Positions 1 to 12,039 of a stretch of DNA of 64,000 nucleotides are shown here, piece by piece (within the stretch, counting starts at the first letter, position 1; each line of letters starts with the position of its first letter). Origin of the DNA: Polycyclovorans sp. (GTDB lineage Bacteria > Pseudomonadota > Gammaproteobacteria > Nevskiales > Nevskiaceae); the NCBI GenBank assembly GCA_002706265.1, contig PAKU01000011.1, positions 61,864 through 125,863 of the forward strand, in the 5' to 3' direction. The notes under the pieces were generated by a model. It saw only the letters and a list, made by a program, of their open reading frames with translations. It did not search any database and was not told the origin of the DNA. The translations under genes were made by a program, and so were the position numbers.

Positions 1-725
1 GCCACGTTGACGCCGTAACGACCCCAAAGGTCTTGCAGCCAGTCCAGATTGGCCTGCTTGGCCTCGTCCGACATGTTCTGGCGGATGAACGGCTCCACGG
101 CCGACTTGTACTCACCCACGCGAAACACGTTGACGGTGACGCCGAGCTTGTCGGTCAGGCCCTTGAGAAAGTTCGCATAGCGCGACAAGCCCTCTAGCGC
201 CAACATGCCCAGCGGATCCATGACGATCTCGTCGGCATGGCTGGCCGCCAGATACGCCGCCTGGTCGTACCACGCCGAATACGCCACCACCGACTTGCCG
301 GTGGCCCGGAACTGATCGATGGCCTGAATCAGCTCGGCGCTCTGGGCGAGGCCGATCTGCGTCATGTCGTCCAACTTGAGCACGGCAAAATTGATGCGCG
401 GGTCTTCGGCGCCCCGCTCGAAGGCGGTGATGAGGTCGCGCAACGCGGTCTGCGGCGGCGGCGCGCCGGCCAGTTGATCGACCAGCGCCCAGCGCGGGTC
501 GATGTCGATGCGGTCCACCACCGCCCCGGAGGGCGCGACGATCAGGGCAACGTTGTCTTCAACCTTGACGGCAACGCCCGGCCCCCGCCAGATGAACCAC
601 AACGTGACCAGAAAAAAACCGAAGCCGATGATGATCGCGGCCTTGTAAAGGGTGGACACCACGGTCCAAAGCCGATCGAACACACGCGAAAACCACGACT
701 TTGAGGCTTGATCGGCATCGGCCAT
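1..725 (-). CDS. sppA: Signal peptide peptidase SppA (protease IV), 67-kDa type, N-terminal part, cut by window edge
   Basis: Reading the minus strand from the ATG at 725 gives about 241 open residues running off the left edge. The protein begins with a short cytoplasmic tail and one membrane anchor (about residues 28-46), then the first peptidase_S49 domain. The motif FRVGEYKSAVEPF contains the lysine (about K207) equivalent to the catalytic Lys209 of E. coli SppA, seen by motif match. The catalytic serine lies in the second half, outside the window. Family role: membrane-bound serine protease that degrades released signal peptides. It is divergent from trxB across about 215 bases in which I see no further gene. 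The identification is firm; completeness cannot be judged. Confidence 0.9.
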   Translation of the reverse strand, partial: MADADQASKSWFSRVFDRLWTVVSTLYKAAIIIGFGFFLVTLWFIWRGPGVAVKVEDNVALIVAPSGAVVDRIDIDPRWALVDQLAGAPPPQTALRDLITAFERGAEDPRINFAVLKLDDMTQIGLAQSAELIQAIDQFRATGKSVVAYSAWYDQAAYLAASHADEIVMDPLGMLALEGLSRYANFLKGLTDKLGVTVNVFRVGEYKSAVEPFIRQNMSDEAKQANLDWLQDLWGRYGVNV

Positions 726-832
726 CAGCGCACCTTGCTTGAAAATGGGGGGTCAATCCCCAAGTGTAAGGGGCGGTCGGTATCGGCGCCGCGTCAGCGC
801 CACCCCGGCACGCAACGCAGCGCCCGTTTTGA

Positions 833-1906
<1,074 letters not shown>

Positions 1907-1972
1907 TTCTGAAGGCCGGCCTCGCCACAAGGCCGGGCCGCCGCGCTGCCGTTTCCTGACGAGACCTGCCGA

Positions 1973-2587
1973 ATGAAGCTTTTTTGCAACGCCACTTCCC
2001 CGTTCGCCCGCAAGGTGCGTGTCGCCATGCACGAGATGGGCCTTTCAGATCGGGTCGAAGAGGTCCTCACCGACCCGTTCGCGGCCTCGCCGCCGCCCGA
2101 ACTGCTGGCGGCCAACCCGCTGTCGCGCATCCCGACCTTGATCACCGACGAAGGTTTGGCCCTGCCCGACTCCAAGCTGATTCTTGAATGGCTGCAGGCC
2201 ACCCAGAGCAACCGGCTGCCAGTGGAATCTGCCCGCTGGGCCGCGGCGCGCCGGGCGACGATTGCCGAGGGCGTCATCGAAGCCGCGGTTGCCAGCGTGC
2301 TCGAAAAGCGGCGTCCCGAAAGCATCATCATGCCGGCCGCGCTCGATCGTCAGGCCGATGCCATTGAGCGTGCGCTCGACATGCTGGCGCTCGAATCCAA
2401 CGCGCTGGGCGACCCCGCTGCGGTGCCCAGCGTTGCCAACCTCACCACAGGCATCGCGCTGGCCTATCTTGACCTGCGCCTGCCGTACCTCAACTGGCGT
2501 CAACGCGCACCGTCGCTCATCGAGTGGTTCGATGCCTTCGCCGCCCGACCCTCGATGCTGGCGACCGAACCGCCCGCCGCCAAGTAA
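1973..2587 (+). CDS. Glutathione S-transferase family protein
   Basis: A 204-residue protein with a thioredoxin-like N-terminal domain, MKLFCNATSPFARKVRVA, which is the typical G-site start of beta/zeta-like bacterial GSTs with a Ser or Cys near residue 8-9. The NPLSRIPTL cis-Pro motif (about residue 52) and the D-S-x-x-I-L-E-W helix that binds the gamma-glutamyl group follow. The C-terminal all-helical domain runs from about residue 85 to the end. It probably conjugates or reduces electrophiles or peroxides with glutathione; the substrate cannot be told. It sits 66 bases after trxB and 18 bases before the ankyrin gene, so the three may share a transcript. Confidence 0.9.
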   Translation: MKLFCNATSPFARKVRVAMHEMGLSDRVEEVLTDPFAASPPPELLAANPLSRIPTLITDEGLALPDSKLILEWLQATQSNRLPVESARWAAARRATIAEGVIEAAVASVLEKRRPESIIMPAALDRQADAIERALDMLALESNALGDPAAVPSVANLTTGIALAYLDLRLPYLNWRQRAPSLIEWFDAFAARPSMLATEPPAAK

Positions 2588-2605
2588 ACCGCCAGGCACG
2601 CCACC

Positions 2606-3268
2606 ATGTCCGACGTAAGACCCCTGATGCACGCGATCCAGAATCGCGATACCGAAGCCGCACGCGCCGCGCTGGCGCGTGACGCGTCACAGGCCACCGA
2701 CCCGTTGCCCGGGGGGCTGAGCCCGTTGATGTTCGCGCTGTACAACGGCGCACAGGAAATTGCCGAACTGCTGCGCGCCTATCGGCCGCTGAGCCTGCAC
2801 GAAGCGGTGGCGCTCGACGACACCCCGGCCGTTGCCCGGCATGTGCTCGACGCGCCGGACGCCATTCGCCGCCACAGTGTTGACGGCTGGACGCCCCTGC
2901 ACCTCGCCGCCTTCTTCGGCCAGCGTGATGCGCTGCTGGTGCTGATCGGGCTGGGCGCGCCCATCGATTCGATCAGTGAAAACCCGATGCAGAACACCCC
3001 CATGCACGCCGCCATCGCCGGCCCGGCGGGCGAGCAGATGGCCCCCTTGCTGATCGGCTTTGGCGCCGATGTGCACCATGTGGGCGGCAGCGGCATCACC
3101 GCGCTGCACCTGGCCGCCACCCGCGGCTTCAACGGCCTGACGCGACTGCTGATGGCCCGTGGCGTGGACCGCAGCCTCAAGACTGAAGACGACAAGACCG
3201 CCGCCGACCTGGCGCGCGAACGCGGCCATCTCGACGTTGCGCACCTGCTGGACAACGGCCTGCAATAG
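2606..3268 (+). CDS. Ankyrin-repeat protein
   Basis: A 220-residue soluble protein without a signal peptide. Ankyrin repeats are visible as G-x-T-P-L-H-x-A-A-type units: DGWTPLHLAAFFGQ (about residue 94), NTPMHAAIAG (about 131) and GITALHLAATRGF (about 165), ending in TAADLARERGHLDVAHLL. The N-terminal repeat is degenerate. Such proteins are protein-binding scaffolds; small ankyrin proteins near redox genes occur in proteobacteria, but no partner is evident here. The start at 2606 follows the GST stop by 18 bases and lacks a strong ribosome-binding site, so translational coupling is possible. Confidence 0.85.
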   Translation: MSDVRPLMHAIQNRDTEAARAALARDASQATDPLPGGLSPLMFALYNGAQEIAELLRAYRPLSLHEAVALDDTPAVARHVLDAPDAIRRHSVDGWTPLHLAAFFGQRDALLVLIGLGAPIDSISENPMQNTPMHAAIAGPAGEQMAPLLIGFGADVHHVGGSGITALHLAATRGFNGLTRLLMARGVDRSLKTEDDKTAADLARERGHLDVAHLLDNGLQ

Positions 3269-3571
3269 TTCGCGCTGCAATGCGCGCGCCCTGCACCTGC
3301 ACGGCGCGCCACCGGCCTGGTCGCGGTCCGGGTCCCTGCCCACGCATCCCACGCATCCCCTGCACGATCGCCGGCATCTGCGCTGACCTCATTTCGTAAC
3401 CGCCGGCGCTCACGCTTTGCATCGGACAAGGCCGGGGACTGCAGCAGTGCGGCCCTCACCATAGAATCGGGGTGCGCCATCGGCTGCGCACGCGACGGGT
3501 CTGCCGCAACAAGGGACCCCGCGTTCGCTGCGCCGATGCGCGCCCCCACTGCGCATCCAGGACGAGAACCC
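3269..3571. other. Intergenic region before icd, no gene seen
   Basis: About 300 bases without a convincing coding frame. It holds a short direct repeat (CCCACGCAT twice, about 3340-3357) and a -10-like TAGAAT at 3462-3467 on the + strand, about 105 bases before icd. No good -35 box lies at 16-18 bases, so the promoter is only a possibility. Confidence 0.4.
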
Positions 3572-5803
<2,232 letters not shown>

Positions 5804-5834
5804 TCCGCGCGCGCCAGCCCGCGCACAGGGCCTG

Positions 5835-5861
5835 CCCCGTCCGGACTGCCGGGCGGGGTTT
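5835..5861 (+). terminator. Probable intrinsic terminator after icd
   Basis: A 10-bp stem with one G-T pair, CCCCGTCCGG / CCGGGCGGGG, closes a four-base ACTG loop and is followed by TTT. It starts 32 bases after the icd stop in the convergent gap with the patatin gene. The T tract is short, so termination may be partial. Confidence 0.6.
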
Positions 5862-5923
5862 CCGCGTCGTTCCAGACGCGGGCGATCCGCCATCGGGTTG
5901 TGCGGGTGAGGTCCGACCAGGCT

Positions 5924-7432
5924 TCAGGTCAAGGCTTCGATCGCGCCGCGATCGACCCGCTCCAGAATCTCTTCCAGCGTTCGGCTGATCTGGGTGCAGA
6001 TGCGGATCATCTCGATGCGCGGCCAGGTCTGGCGCTCGCCGACCCGCATCAATTCGTCGATCTCATCGTTGGTGTACGGCGACAACAGCCGCAGGGGTGA
6101 AAACACCCGGCGGCGCGGCGCGATGCTGATGTCGCCCACGTAGTCCTGCGAGAGCAGGTCGTGCGCCACCTTGTTGACCACCCCCAGCGATGAGGTCGGC
6201 AGGTACTTGCCCAGATAAACATCGGCCGTCTTCAAGGCGCTGCGCGCTGCCGACTTGGCAGAGCGCGCCAGAGGCTGCAGGCCCGTGCCCTGCAGCTTGT
6301 GATCGCGAAAGGTCGGCAGCAGAAACGGGTTGATCATGCTGACGATGTAGTGATTGGTGCCGTACAGACGCGCCAACTGCTTGGCCGGCAGGTCGGCCGC
6401 GAACACCCCATCGATCCAGCGTGAGCGCAGGTAGGGCACCGTTCTGCCCTGGGCATCGCGGGCCATAAGTTGCACCGGCTCGAACAGCCCGGGGACCGAG
6501 CAGGACGCCTGCACGGCTGAACGGATCAGCACGTGCGGCGCAGTCAAGGCATTCAGCAGGCGCGGGCTGTGATGGCGCTCGCAAGGGCTGACCGAAATGC
6601 TGATATGGCGACCACTGCGCTCGAAGGCCTCGCGAAACGTCAGGTCGGGGATCAGCCGCTCAAAGGTCGCATCAAACGCATCCGCGTCAAAAACGCGCCG
6701 AAGGCCGGTGCTGCGTTCAAACCAGTTGGGCGCCCATTCATCCCCGACTCGAAGATTGCCAGCGGCAAAGAGGGCGTCAAGTTCGGCTTCGGTATGGGTG
6801 CCCAGAAGGGCCACGGTGATGGCGCCCGCACTGGAGCCCGACAGCACGTTCGGCAGCAATCGCTGCTCCAGCAAGGCCTTGGCGACCCCGAAGTGGAAAT
6901 AGACCAAAGCCCCGCCGGCGCTGAACATCAGGGCCGAGCGGCCGTAACAGTGGCTGGCGCGGCGGAACAGATCCAGCTTCGCAGCGTCCGACATCTCGCG
7001 CCTGGGCAGACGCTCGATGTGGCGAAGTGCCTCAGCCACGCAATCGACATAGTCCTCGATCAGCTGCTTGGTGCCAAACCGGGCCTTGCTGTAAAGAATC
7101 GGCTTGCCCATGCCGCCCAGATTGCCGTGCACGCCCTCTTCGATGGCGAACACCAGACCCTGGTTGTCACCCTTGGCACGCAGGGCGCGAAGGTGGTCCA
7201 CCCGCTCACGCAAGTTGGCGTAGTCGTACAAGGCACTGATGTCGCGTTGTCGCCAGCGCTCACGCCCGCTGAGGCGATCCAGAGCCTTGGCCGCTTCGGC
7301 CCAGGAGGCGTAATCCGTCGCGTCATGCAGGCGCCGCCGCAGCAGCCTGGGGGCGACATGGGTGCGGGTGCCGGGCGTGCTCACCACGGGGTGATCCGTG
7401 GCGGCCGGCGCAACGTTCAAGGGTTGGTTCAT
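5924..7432 (-). CDS. Patatin-like phospholipase with DUF3336 N-terminus
   Basis: About 502 residues. The N-terminal 150 residues resemble the DUF3336 extension found before patatin domains (helical, YASWAEAAKALDRLSG...). The patatin core begins near residue 185 with GGALVYFHFGVAKALLEQ. It carries the nucleophile elbow GSSAG (Gly-x-Ser-x-Gly) and the catalytic Asp in WIDGVFAADLP, forming the Ser-Asp dyad of patatin lipases. The enzyme should hydrolyse acyl glycerols or phospholipids. No signal peptide is visible. Two starts are possible, ATG 7432 and one at 7474; neither has a good ribosome-binding site. It is convergent with icd and divergent from the DUF1499 gene. Confidence 0.88.
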   Translation of the reverse strand: MNQPLNVAPAATDHPVVSTPGTRTHVAPRLLRRRLHDATDYASWAEAAKALDRLSGRERWRQRDISALYDYANLRERVDHLRALRAKGDNQGLVFAIEEGVHGNLGGMGKPILYSKARFGTKQLIEDYVDCVAEALRHIERLPRREMSDAAKLDLFRRASHCYGRSALMFSAGGALVYFHFGVAKALLEQRLLPNVLSGSSAGAITVALLGTHTEAELDALFAAGNLRVGDEWAPNWFERSTGLRRVFDADAFDATFERLIPDLTFREAFERSGRHISISVSPCERHHSPRLLNALTAPHVLIRSAVQASCSVPGLFEPVQLMARDAQGRTVPYLRSRWIDGVFAADLPAKQLARLYGTNHYIVSMINPFLLPTFRDHKLQGTGLQPLARSAKSAARSALKTADVYLGKYLPTSSLGVVNKVAHDLLSQDYVGDISIAPRRRVFSPLRLLSPYTNDEIDELMRVGERQTWPRIEMIRICTQISRTLEEILERVDRGAIEALT

Positions 7433-7631
7433 CAATAGACCGCGTGGCGTAAGGGCTGCAGCAGCAGACGCCATAGGTTAGCGGCATTTACCCCGGGGCG
7501 ATCAAGCCTCCACCGCCGGGTCACGACATGCCGGGCAAAGTGCAGCGCCCCGCGTGGACCGACGCCATTTTGTGGTTCCTGAGCAGCGTCCCTATCATCC
7601 CCGTCCTCGCCAACGGCCGATGGAGGCCTGC

Positions 7632-8111
7632 ATGCACGCACTCAAGTGGATCCTGGGTCTGGTTTTGATCTTTGTCGCGATGGCGCTGTTTTTCACCTTG
7701 CGCACCCCGACGCATCTCTACGCCATCAGCGGCAAGTTCACCGACTGCCCGGCGCGTCCCAGTTGCGTGTCATCCATCGCCACCGACGAACCCCATGCCA
7801 TCGCGCCCTTGCGCGTCGCGGGCGACCCGGACACCGCCCTCACCCTGTTGGCCCAGCATGTCAGCGGCCTGCCCGGCGCGCGCATCGAGCACATCAAACC
7901 CGGCTATGTGCACGCAGTCTTCGTCTCGCCCACGATGCGGTTTCATGACGATCTGGAATTACTGGCCGGAGACGACCCAGTGATTCACGTCCGCTCGATT
8001 TCCCGTTTTGGCTACCGAGACTTCGGGGTCAACCGAGATCGTGTCGAAGCGCTGAGGGCCTGGCTCGAAGCCGAACAGAATCGGCCGACTGCAGACCCGC
8101 CTGAAGGCTGA
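7632..8111 (+). CDS. DUF1499 family membrane-anchored protein
   Basis: A 159-residue protein with one N-terminal hydrophobic segment (WILGLVLIFVAMALFF, about residues 6-21), then a conserved domain with CPARPSCVSS near 37 and the C-terminal signature RSISRFGYRDFGVNRDRVE. These match DUF1499, whose molecular role is unknown. The ATG at 7632 is preceded by GGAGG six bases upstream, which decides this start over an in-frame ATG at 7554. Likely faces the periplasm, anchored by its N-terminus (inference). It stands alone between the patatin gene and the tRNA. Confidence 0.85.
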   Translation: MHALKWILGLVLIFVAMALFFTLRTPTHLYAISGKFTDCPARPSCVSSIATDEPHAIAPLRVAGDPDTALTLLAQHVSGLPGARIEHIKPGYVHAVFVSPTMRFHDDLELLAGDDPVIHVRSISRFGYRDFGVNRDRVEALRAWLEAEQNRPTADPPEG

Positions 8112-8129
8112 ATCGTCTGAACAGGAAAA

Positions 8130-8206
<77 letters not shown>

Positions 8207-8232
8207 ACGTGGAGGCCGCGAACAAGCCGGCG

Positions 8233-8261
8233 ATTATAGCGAAAGCTTCTGCGGGCGGAAA
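8233..8261 (-). promoter_or_regulatory. Promoter of tRNA-Met
   Basis: On the minus strand a perfect TATAAT (8238-8233) lies 17 bases after a weak -35 (TTTCCG, 8261-8256). The GC-rich discriminator CGCCGGC follows, typical of stringently controlled stable-RNA promoters. The expected start is about 20 bases before the tRNA 5' end. Confidence 0.6.
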
Positions 8262-8298
8262 CGCTCGGGCGCGGGTTTGGCGAAATTGGGCGGGTGCG

Positions 8299-11082
8299 TC
8301 AGATCCAGCGCCGGGCCTCGCCCTGGCCTTCGATGTTGTCCACGCAACGGCCGCACAGCGTGGCGTGCGCTGCGTGAGACCCCACGTCTTGGCGGTAATG
8401 CCAGCAGCGCTCGCACTTGGCGTGGGGGCTGGCGACGGCGTTGACGATCAGTTTTTCGCCGTTGTCCAGGGTGAAGCAGGTGCCTTCGGTGTGGTCGGTC
8501 ACCTGGGCGGCCGAGGTCATGAACCAGAATCGAAGTTCGTCACCTGGCTGGCGCAGCGCCGCCAGCAGTGCTGCGTCGCCCGACAGGGTCAGGTCTGCCG
8601 ACAGGGCGCTGCCCACCTGGCCGGCGGCACGCAGGTCTTCCAGCACTTTCTTGACGGCCTCGCGCGCCAGACTCAGCCGCGCCCAGTCGAGCTGGGCGCC
8701 GTTCACGCTGGGGAGCGAATGCCAGCGCTGGCCGAACACGGTCGCGCTGCGGTCACCCGGCATCAGCTGCCAGATCTCGTCGGCGGTGAACGAGGTGATG
8801 GGTGCGATCCAGCGGACCAGCGCTTCGGCAATGTGGAACAGCGCCGTCTGCGCCGAGCGGCGCGCCAGACTGCTGCGCGGCGTGGTGTAGAGCCGGTCTT
8901 TGAGCAGGTCCAGGTACAGGCCGCCCAGATCATTGACGCAGTAATTGTGCAGCGCGTGATACACGCGGTGGAATTCGCGCGCGGCGTAAGCCGCCTGCAA
9001 CTCGGTCTGAAGTGCAGCGGCCTGGGCAATGGCCCAGGCATCGACAGCCACCAACTCGTCGGCCGGGACGGCGTGGGTGTCCGGATCAAACTGGTCGAGC
9101 GCGCCCAACAGGTAGCGGGCGGTGTTGCGAATGCGCCGATAGGCGTCGGCGATGCGCTTGAGCAGGTTGTCCGAGATGGCGATCTCGCCGGAGTAATCAC
9201 TGCTGGCCACCCACAGGCGCAGCACGTCGGCGCCCAGGGTCGAGGTGACCTTCTGCGGCGCCACCACGTTGCCGAGGCTTTTCGACATCTTGCGGCCCTG
9301 CTCGTCCACGGTGAAGCCGTGGGTCAGCACGCTTTTGTAGGGCGCGCGGCCGTGCATGGCGGTGGAGGTCAGCAGCGACGACTGAAACCAGCCTCGGTGC
9401 TGGTCCGATCCCTCAAGATAGATGTCGGCCTGCTCAGGGCGAGGGATGCCCAGCGCCTTGAAGCTGGCCTGGTGCACGACGCCGGAATCGAACCACACAT
9501 CCAGCGTATCGGTGCCTTTCTCGTACGCATCGCTCACGCCCCAATCTTCGTTGCTGGAGCCGAACCACACCTCCAGCCCCCCCTGATCGACGGCATTGGC
9601 CACCCGGTGCAGTAGCGCCGGGGTGTCGGGGTGCAGGGTTTGCGTCTCGCGATGCACGAACACCGCCAGCGGCACGCCCCAATAGCGCTGGCGCGAGATG
9701 CACCAGTCGGGCCGGCCCGCCACCATTTTGGCGATGCGCGCTTCACCCCAGGCGGGAATCCACCGGGTTGCGGCCACGGCCTTTTGCGCCTGTTCACGCA
9801 GCCCGGCGCCGTCCATGGCGATGAACCACTGCGGCGTGGCACGCTGAATCAGCGGCGTCTTGTGGCGCCAGCAATGGGGATAGCTGTGATGCAACGACCC
9901 CAAATGCAACAGGGCGCCGCGCTCGCGCAGGCCGTCGATCACCGGCGCATCGGCCTTGCGGACGTGCACGCCTTCCACCAGCGGTGTGCCGTTGATGAAC
10001 ACCCCGTTGGAGGCCACTGGATTGGCCACCGGCAAGCCTTCGCGCTGGCCTACGGCGTAGTCATCGGCGCCATGCGCGGGCGCGGTGTGGACCAGGCCGG
10101 TGCCGGCATCGAGGGTCACGTGCTCGCCGGTCAGCACCGGAACAACCCGCTCGGCAAACGGATGCTGCGCCGCGCTGCCCGCCAACCGGCTGCCGGCGAC
10201 CGTGGCCAGCACCTCGGCGGTCTCGCCCACCCGCGCGGCCACTGCGTCGACCAGCCCGGCGGCCAGCACCAGCCGCCGCGACCCCAACTGCACCAGTGCG
10301 TAGTCCAGCGCCGGGTGCACGCAGATCGCCTGGTTCGCCGGCAGGGTCCAGGGCGTGGTGGTCCAGATCACGAAGGCGGCACCACTGGCATCGGCGACGC
10401 CAAAGCGCCGCGCCAGATCGGCGGGGTCGGCGGCGGCAAAGCACACGTCGATGGCCTGCGAGGTCTTGTCCTGATACTCCACCTCGGCCTCGGCCAGCGA
10501 CGAGCCGCAGTCCAGGCACCAGTGCACCGGCTTGAAGCCGCGCGCCAGGTGGCCGTTCTCCACAATCAGCGCCAGTGAACGAATCTGCTCGGCCTCGAAG
10601 GCCGGCAGCATGGTCAGGTAGGGCTGGTCCCAGTCGGCGAGCACGCCCAGCCGTTCAAAGTCGGCGCGCTGGCGCTGCACCTGTTCTTCGGCATATTCGC
10701 GGCATTTGGCGCGAAATTCGGCGGCGTTGAGCTTGTCGCCGACCTTGCCGAACTTCTTTTCCACCTGCAGTTCAATGGGCAGGCCGTGGCAGTCCCAGCC
10801 GGGGATGAACGCGGCCCGGTGGCCGTCGAGCCGGGCGGCCTTGACCACCATGTCCTTCAGCACCTTGTTGACAGCATGGCCGATGTGGATGTCGCCGTTG
10901 GCATACGGCGGGCCATCGACAAACCAGAACGGACGCGCGGCGTCTCCGGCGTTCAGCGCCTGGGCGTAAATCTCTTCGGCCTGCCAGCGCGCCAGCCAGT
11001 CCGGCTCCCGCTTGGCCAGATTGGCCTGCATGGGAAAAACCGTGTTCGGAAGATTGAGCGTGGATTTGTAGTCGATGGTCAC
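8299..11082 (-). CDS. ileS: Isoleucyl-tRNA synthetase
   Basis: A 927-residue class I synthetase of bacterial length. The HIGH motif sits in DIHIGHAVNK (about residue 64) and the KMSKS loop in GRKMSKSLGN (about 597). The editing domain lies between them (TTPWTLPANQA region). The C-terminal zinc finger is visible as CERCW...CGRC in the last 35 residues. It charges tRNA-Ile. The gene lies downstream of murJ-ribF on the same strand (30 bases after ribF), the usual order. The expected next gene lspA is absent and is found 14 kb upstream instead. No strong ribosome-binding site precedes the ATG. Confidence 0.98.
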   Translation of the reverse strand: MTIDYKSTLNLPNTVFPMQANLAKREPDWLARWQAEEIYAQALNAGDAARPFWFVDGPPYANGDIHIGHAVNKVLKDMVVKAARLDGHRAAFIPGWDCHGLPIELQVEKKFGKVGDKLNAAEFRAKCREYAEEQVQRQRADFERLGVLADWDQPYLTMLPAFEAEQIRSLALIVENGHLARGFKPVHWCLDCGSSLAEAEVEYQDKTSQAIDVCFAAADPADLARRFGVADASGAAFVIWTTTPWTLPANQAICVHPALDYALVQLGSRRLVLAAGLVDAVAARVGETAEVLATVAGSRLAGSAAQHPFAERVVPVLTGEHVTLDAGTGLVHTAPAHGADDYAVGQREGLPVANPVASNGVFINGTPLVEGVHVRKADAPVIDGLRERGALLHLGSLHHSYPHCWRHKTPLIQRATPQWFIAMDGAGLREQAQKAVAATRWIPAWGEARIAKMVAGRPDWCISRQRYWGVPLAVFVHRETQTLHPDTPALLHRVANAVDQGGLEVWFGSSNEDWGVSDAYEKGTDTLDVWFDSGVVHQASFKALGIPRPEQADIYLEGSDQHRGWFQSSLLTSTAMHGRAPYKSVLTHGFTVDEQGRKMSKSLGNVVAPQKVTSTLGADVLRLWVASSDYSGEIAISDNLLKRIADAYRRIRNTARYLLGALDQFDPDTHAVPADELVAVDAWAIAQAAALQTELQAAYAAREFHRVYHALHNYCVNDLGGLYLDLLKDRLYTTPRSSLARRSAQTALFHIAEALVRWIAPITSFTADEIWQLMPGDRSATVFGQRWHSLPSVNGAQLDWARLSLAREAVKKVLEDLRAAGQVGSALSADLTLSGDAALLAALRQPGDELRFWFMTSAAQVTDHTEGTCFTLDNGEKLIVNAVASPHAKCERCWHYRQDVGSHAAHATLCGRCVDNIEGQGEARRWI

Positions 11083-11112
11083 GTACGGCTCGATTGGGCG
11101 TGCGGCAAACCG

Positions 11113-12039
11113 CTAAGGATAGGAGAAGTGCTGTCGCGCTGCCTCGCGATCCACCCGCATCTGCGCCTTGAGAGCGTCCAGCGAGTCAAAGCGCGACTCA
11201 TCGCGCAGGGCCTTCACAAAGGTCACGTTCACCTCGGCGCCGTACAGATTTCCGGGGTCGGCGAGGCAGTGCACCTCCAGCAAGGCGGGCGTGCCGCCCA
11301 GGGTCGGACGAACGCCGTAATTGGCCACGCCCGGCAGGGTCTGGCGGCCGCGCTGCAGTTCAACGCAGTACACGCCGTGGCGCAGCGCCAGCGGGCGGTG
11401 AATCGGCAGGTTTGCGGTGGGCATGTCGAGCGTCCGGCCCAGTCGCAGGCCGTGCCGCACCCGGCCAAGCACCTGATAGGGTCGCCCCAGCAGTCGCGCC
11501 ACGGTGGCCAGATCGGCCGCCGCCAGGGCCTTTCGCACCGCAGTGGAGCTGACCCGCATCTCGTCCGCCGCCACGGTGCCCAGCGCATGGGTGCTGAAAC
11601 CCAGCTTTTCGCCCATGGCCGTGAGCAGCGAGAAATCGCCACCGCGCGCCTTGCCGAAGTGAAAATCGTCCCCCACCACCACCGCCCTGGCGCCCAGGTC
11701 GCGCACCAGCAATTCGGTCACGAACGCTGCGGGCGCGGTGGCGGCGAATTCGGGGTGAAAGCGTTGCACCAGCACCTGATCGACGCCATAACGCGCCAGA
11801 TCGCGAAGCTTGGTGCGCAAGGTGGTGACGCGCAGCGGGGCGGATTGTGGGGCGAAGACCTCCAGCGGCGTGGGCTCGAAGGTCAGCAGGGTCACCGGCA
11901 GGTGCAGGGCATCGGCCTGCCGCCGCGCGGCGGCGATCAACGCCTGATGCCCCCGGTGTACGCCATCGAAGTTGCCAATCGTCACCACACAGGGACGGTT
12001 CAGCGCAGCGGCATTGCATTGGCCACGAACAAGTTTCAT
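11113..12039 (-). CDS. ribF: Bifunctional riboflavin kinase / FAD synthetase
   Basis: A 308-residue protein with the N-terminal FMN adenylyltransferase domain (VTIGNFDGVHRGHQAL near residue 17, the H-x-G-H nucleotidyl-transferase motif) and the C-terminal riboflavin kinase domain (GRPYQVLGRVRHGLRLGR near 182, then TANLP). It makes FMN and FAD from riboflavin. The start codon shares one base with the murJ stop (TGATG), which fixes the start and implies translational coupling. The order murJ-ribF-ileS is conserved in many gammaproteobacteria. Confidence 0.96.
   Translation of the reverse strand: MKLVRGQCNAAALNRPCVVTIGNFDGVHRGHQALIAAARRQADALHLPVTLLTFEPTPLEVFAPQSAPLRVTTLRTKLRDLARYGVDQVLVQRFHPEFAATAPAAFVTELLVRDLGARAVVVGDDFHFGKARGGDFSLLTAMGEKLGFSTHALGTVAADEMRVSSTAVRKALAAADLATVARLLGRPYQVLGRVRHGLRLGRTLDMPTANLPIHRPLALRHGVYCVELQRGRQTLPGVANYGVRPTLGGTPALLEVHCLADPGNLYGAEVNVTFVKALRDESRFDSLDALKAQMRVDREAARQHFSYP

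Noticed and set aside
3340..3357. Direct repeat CCCACGCAT x2 as a regulatory site or CRISPR-like repeat.
   Set aside because: Only two short adjacent copies, with no spacers and no cas genes; no CRISPR array was seen anywhere in the window.
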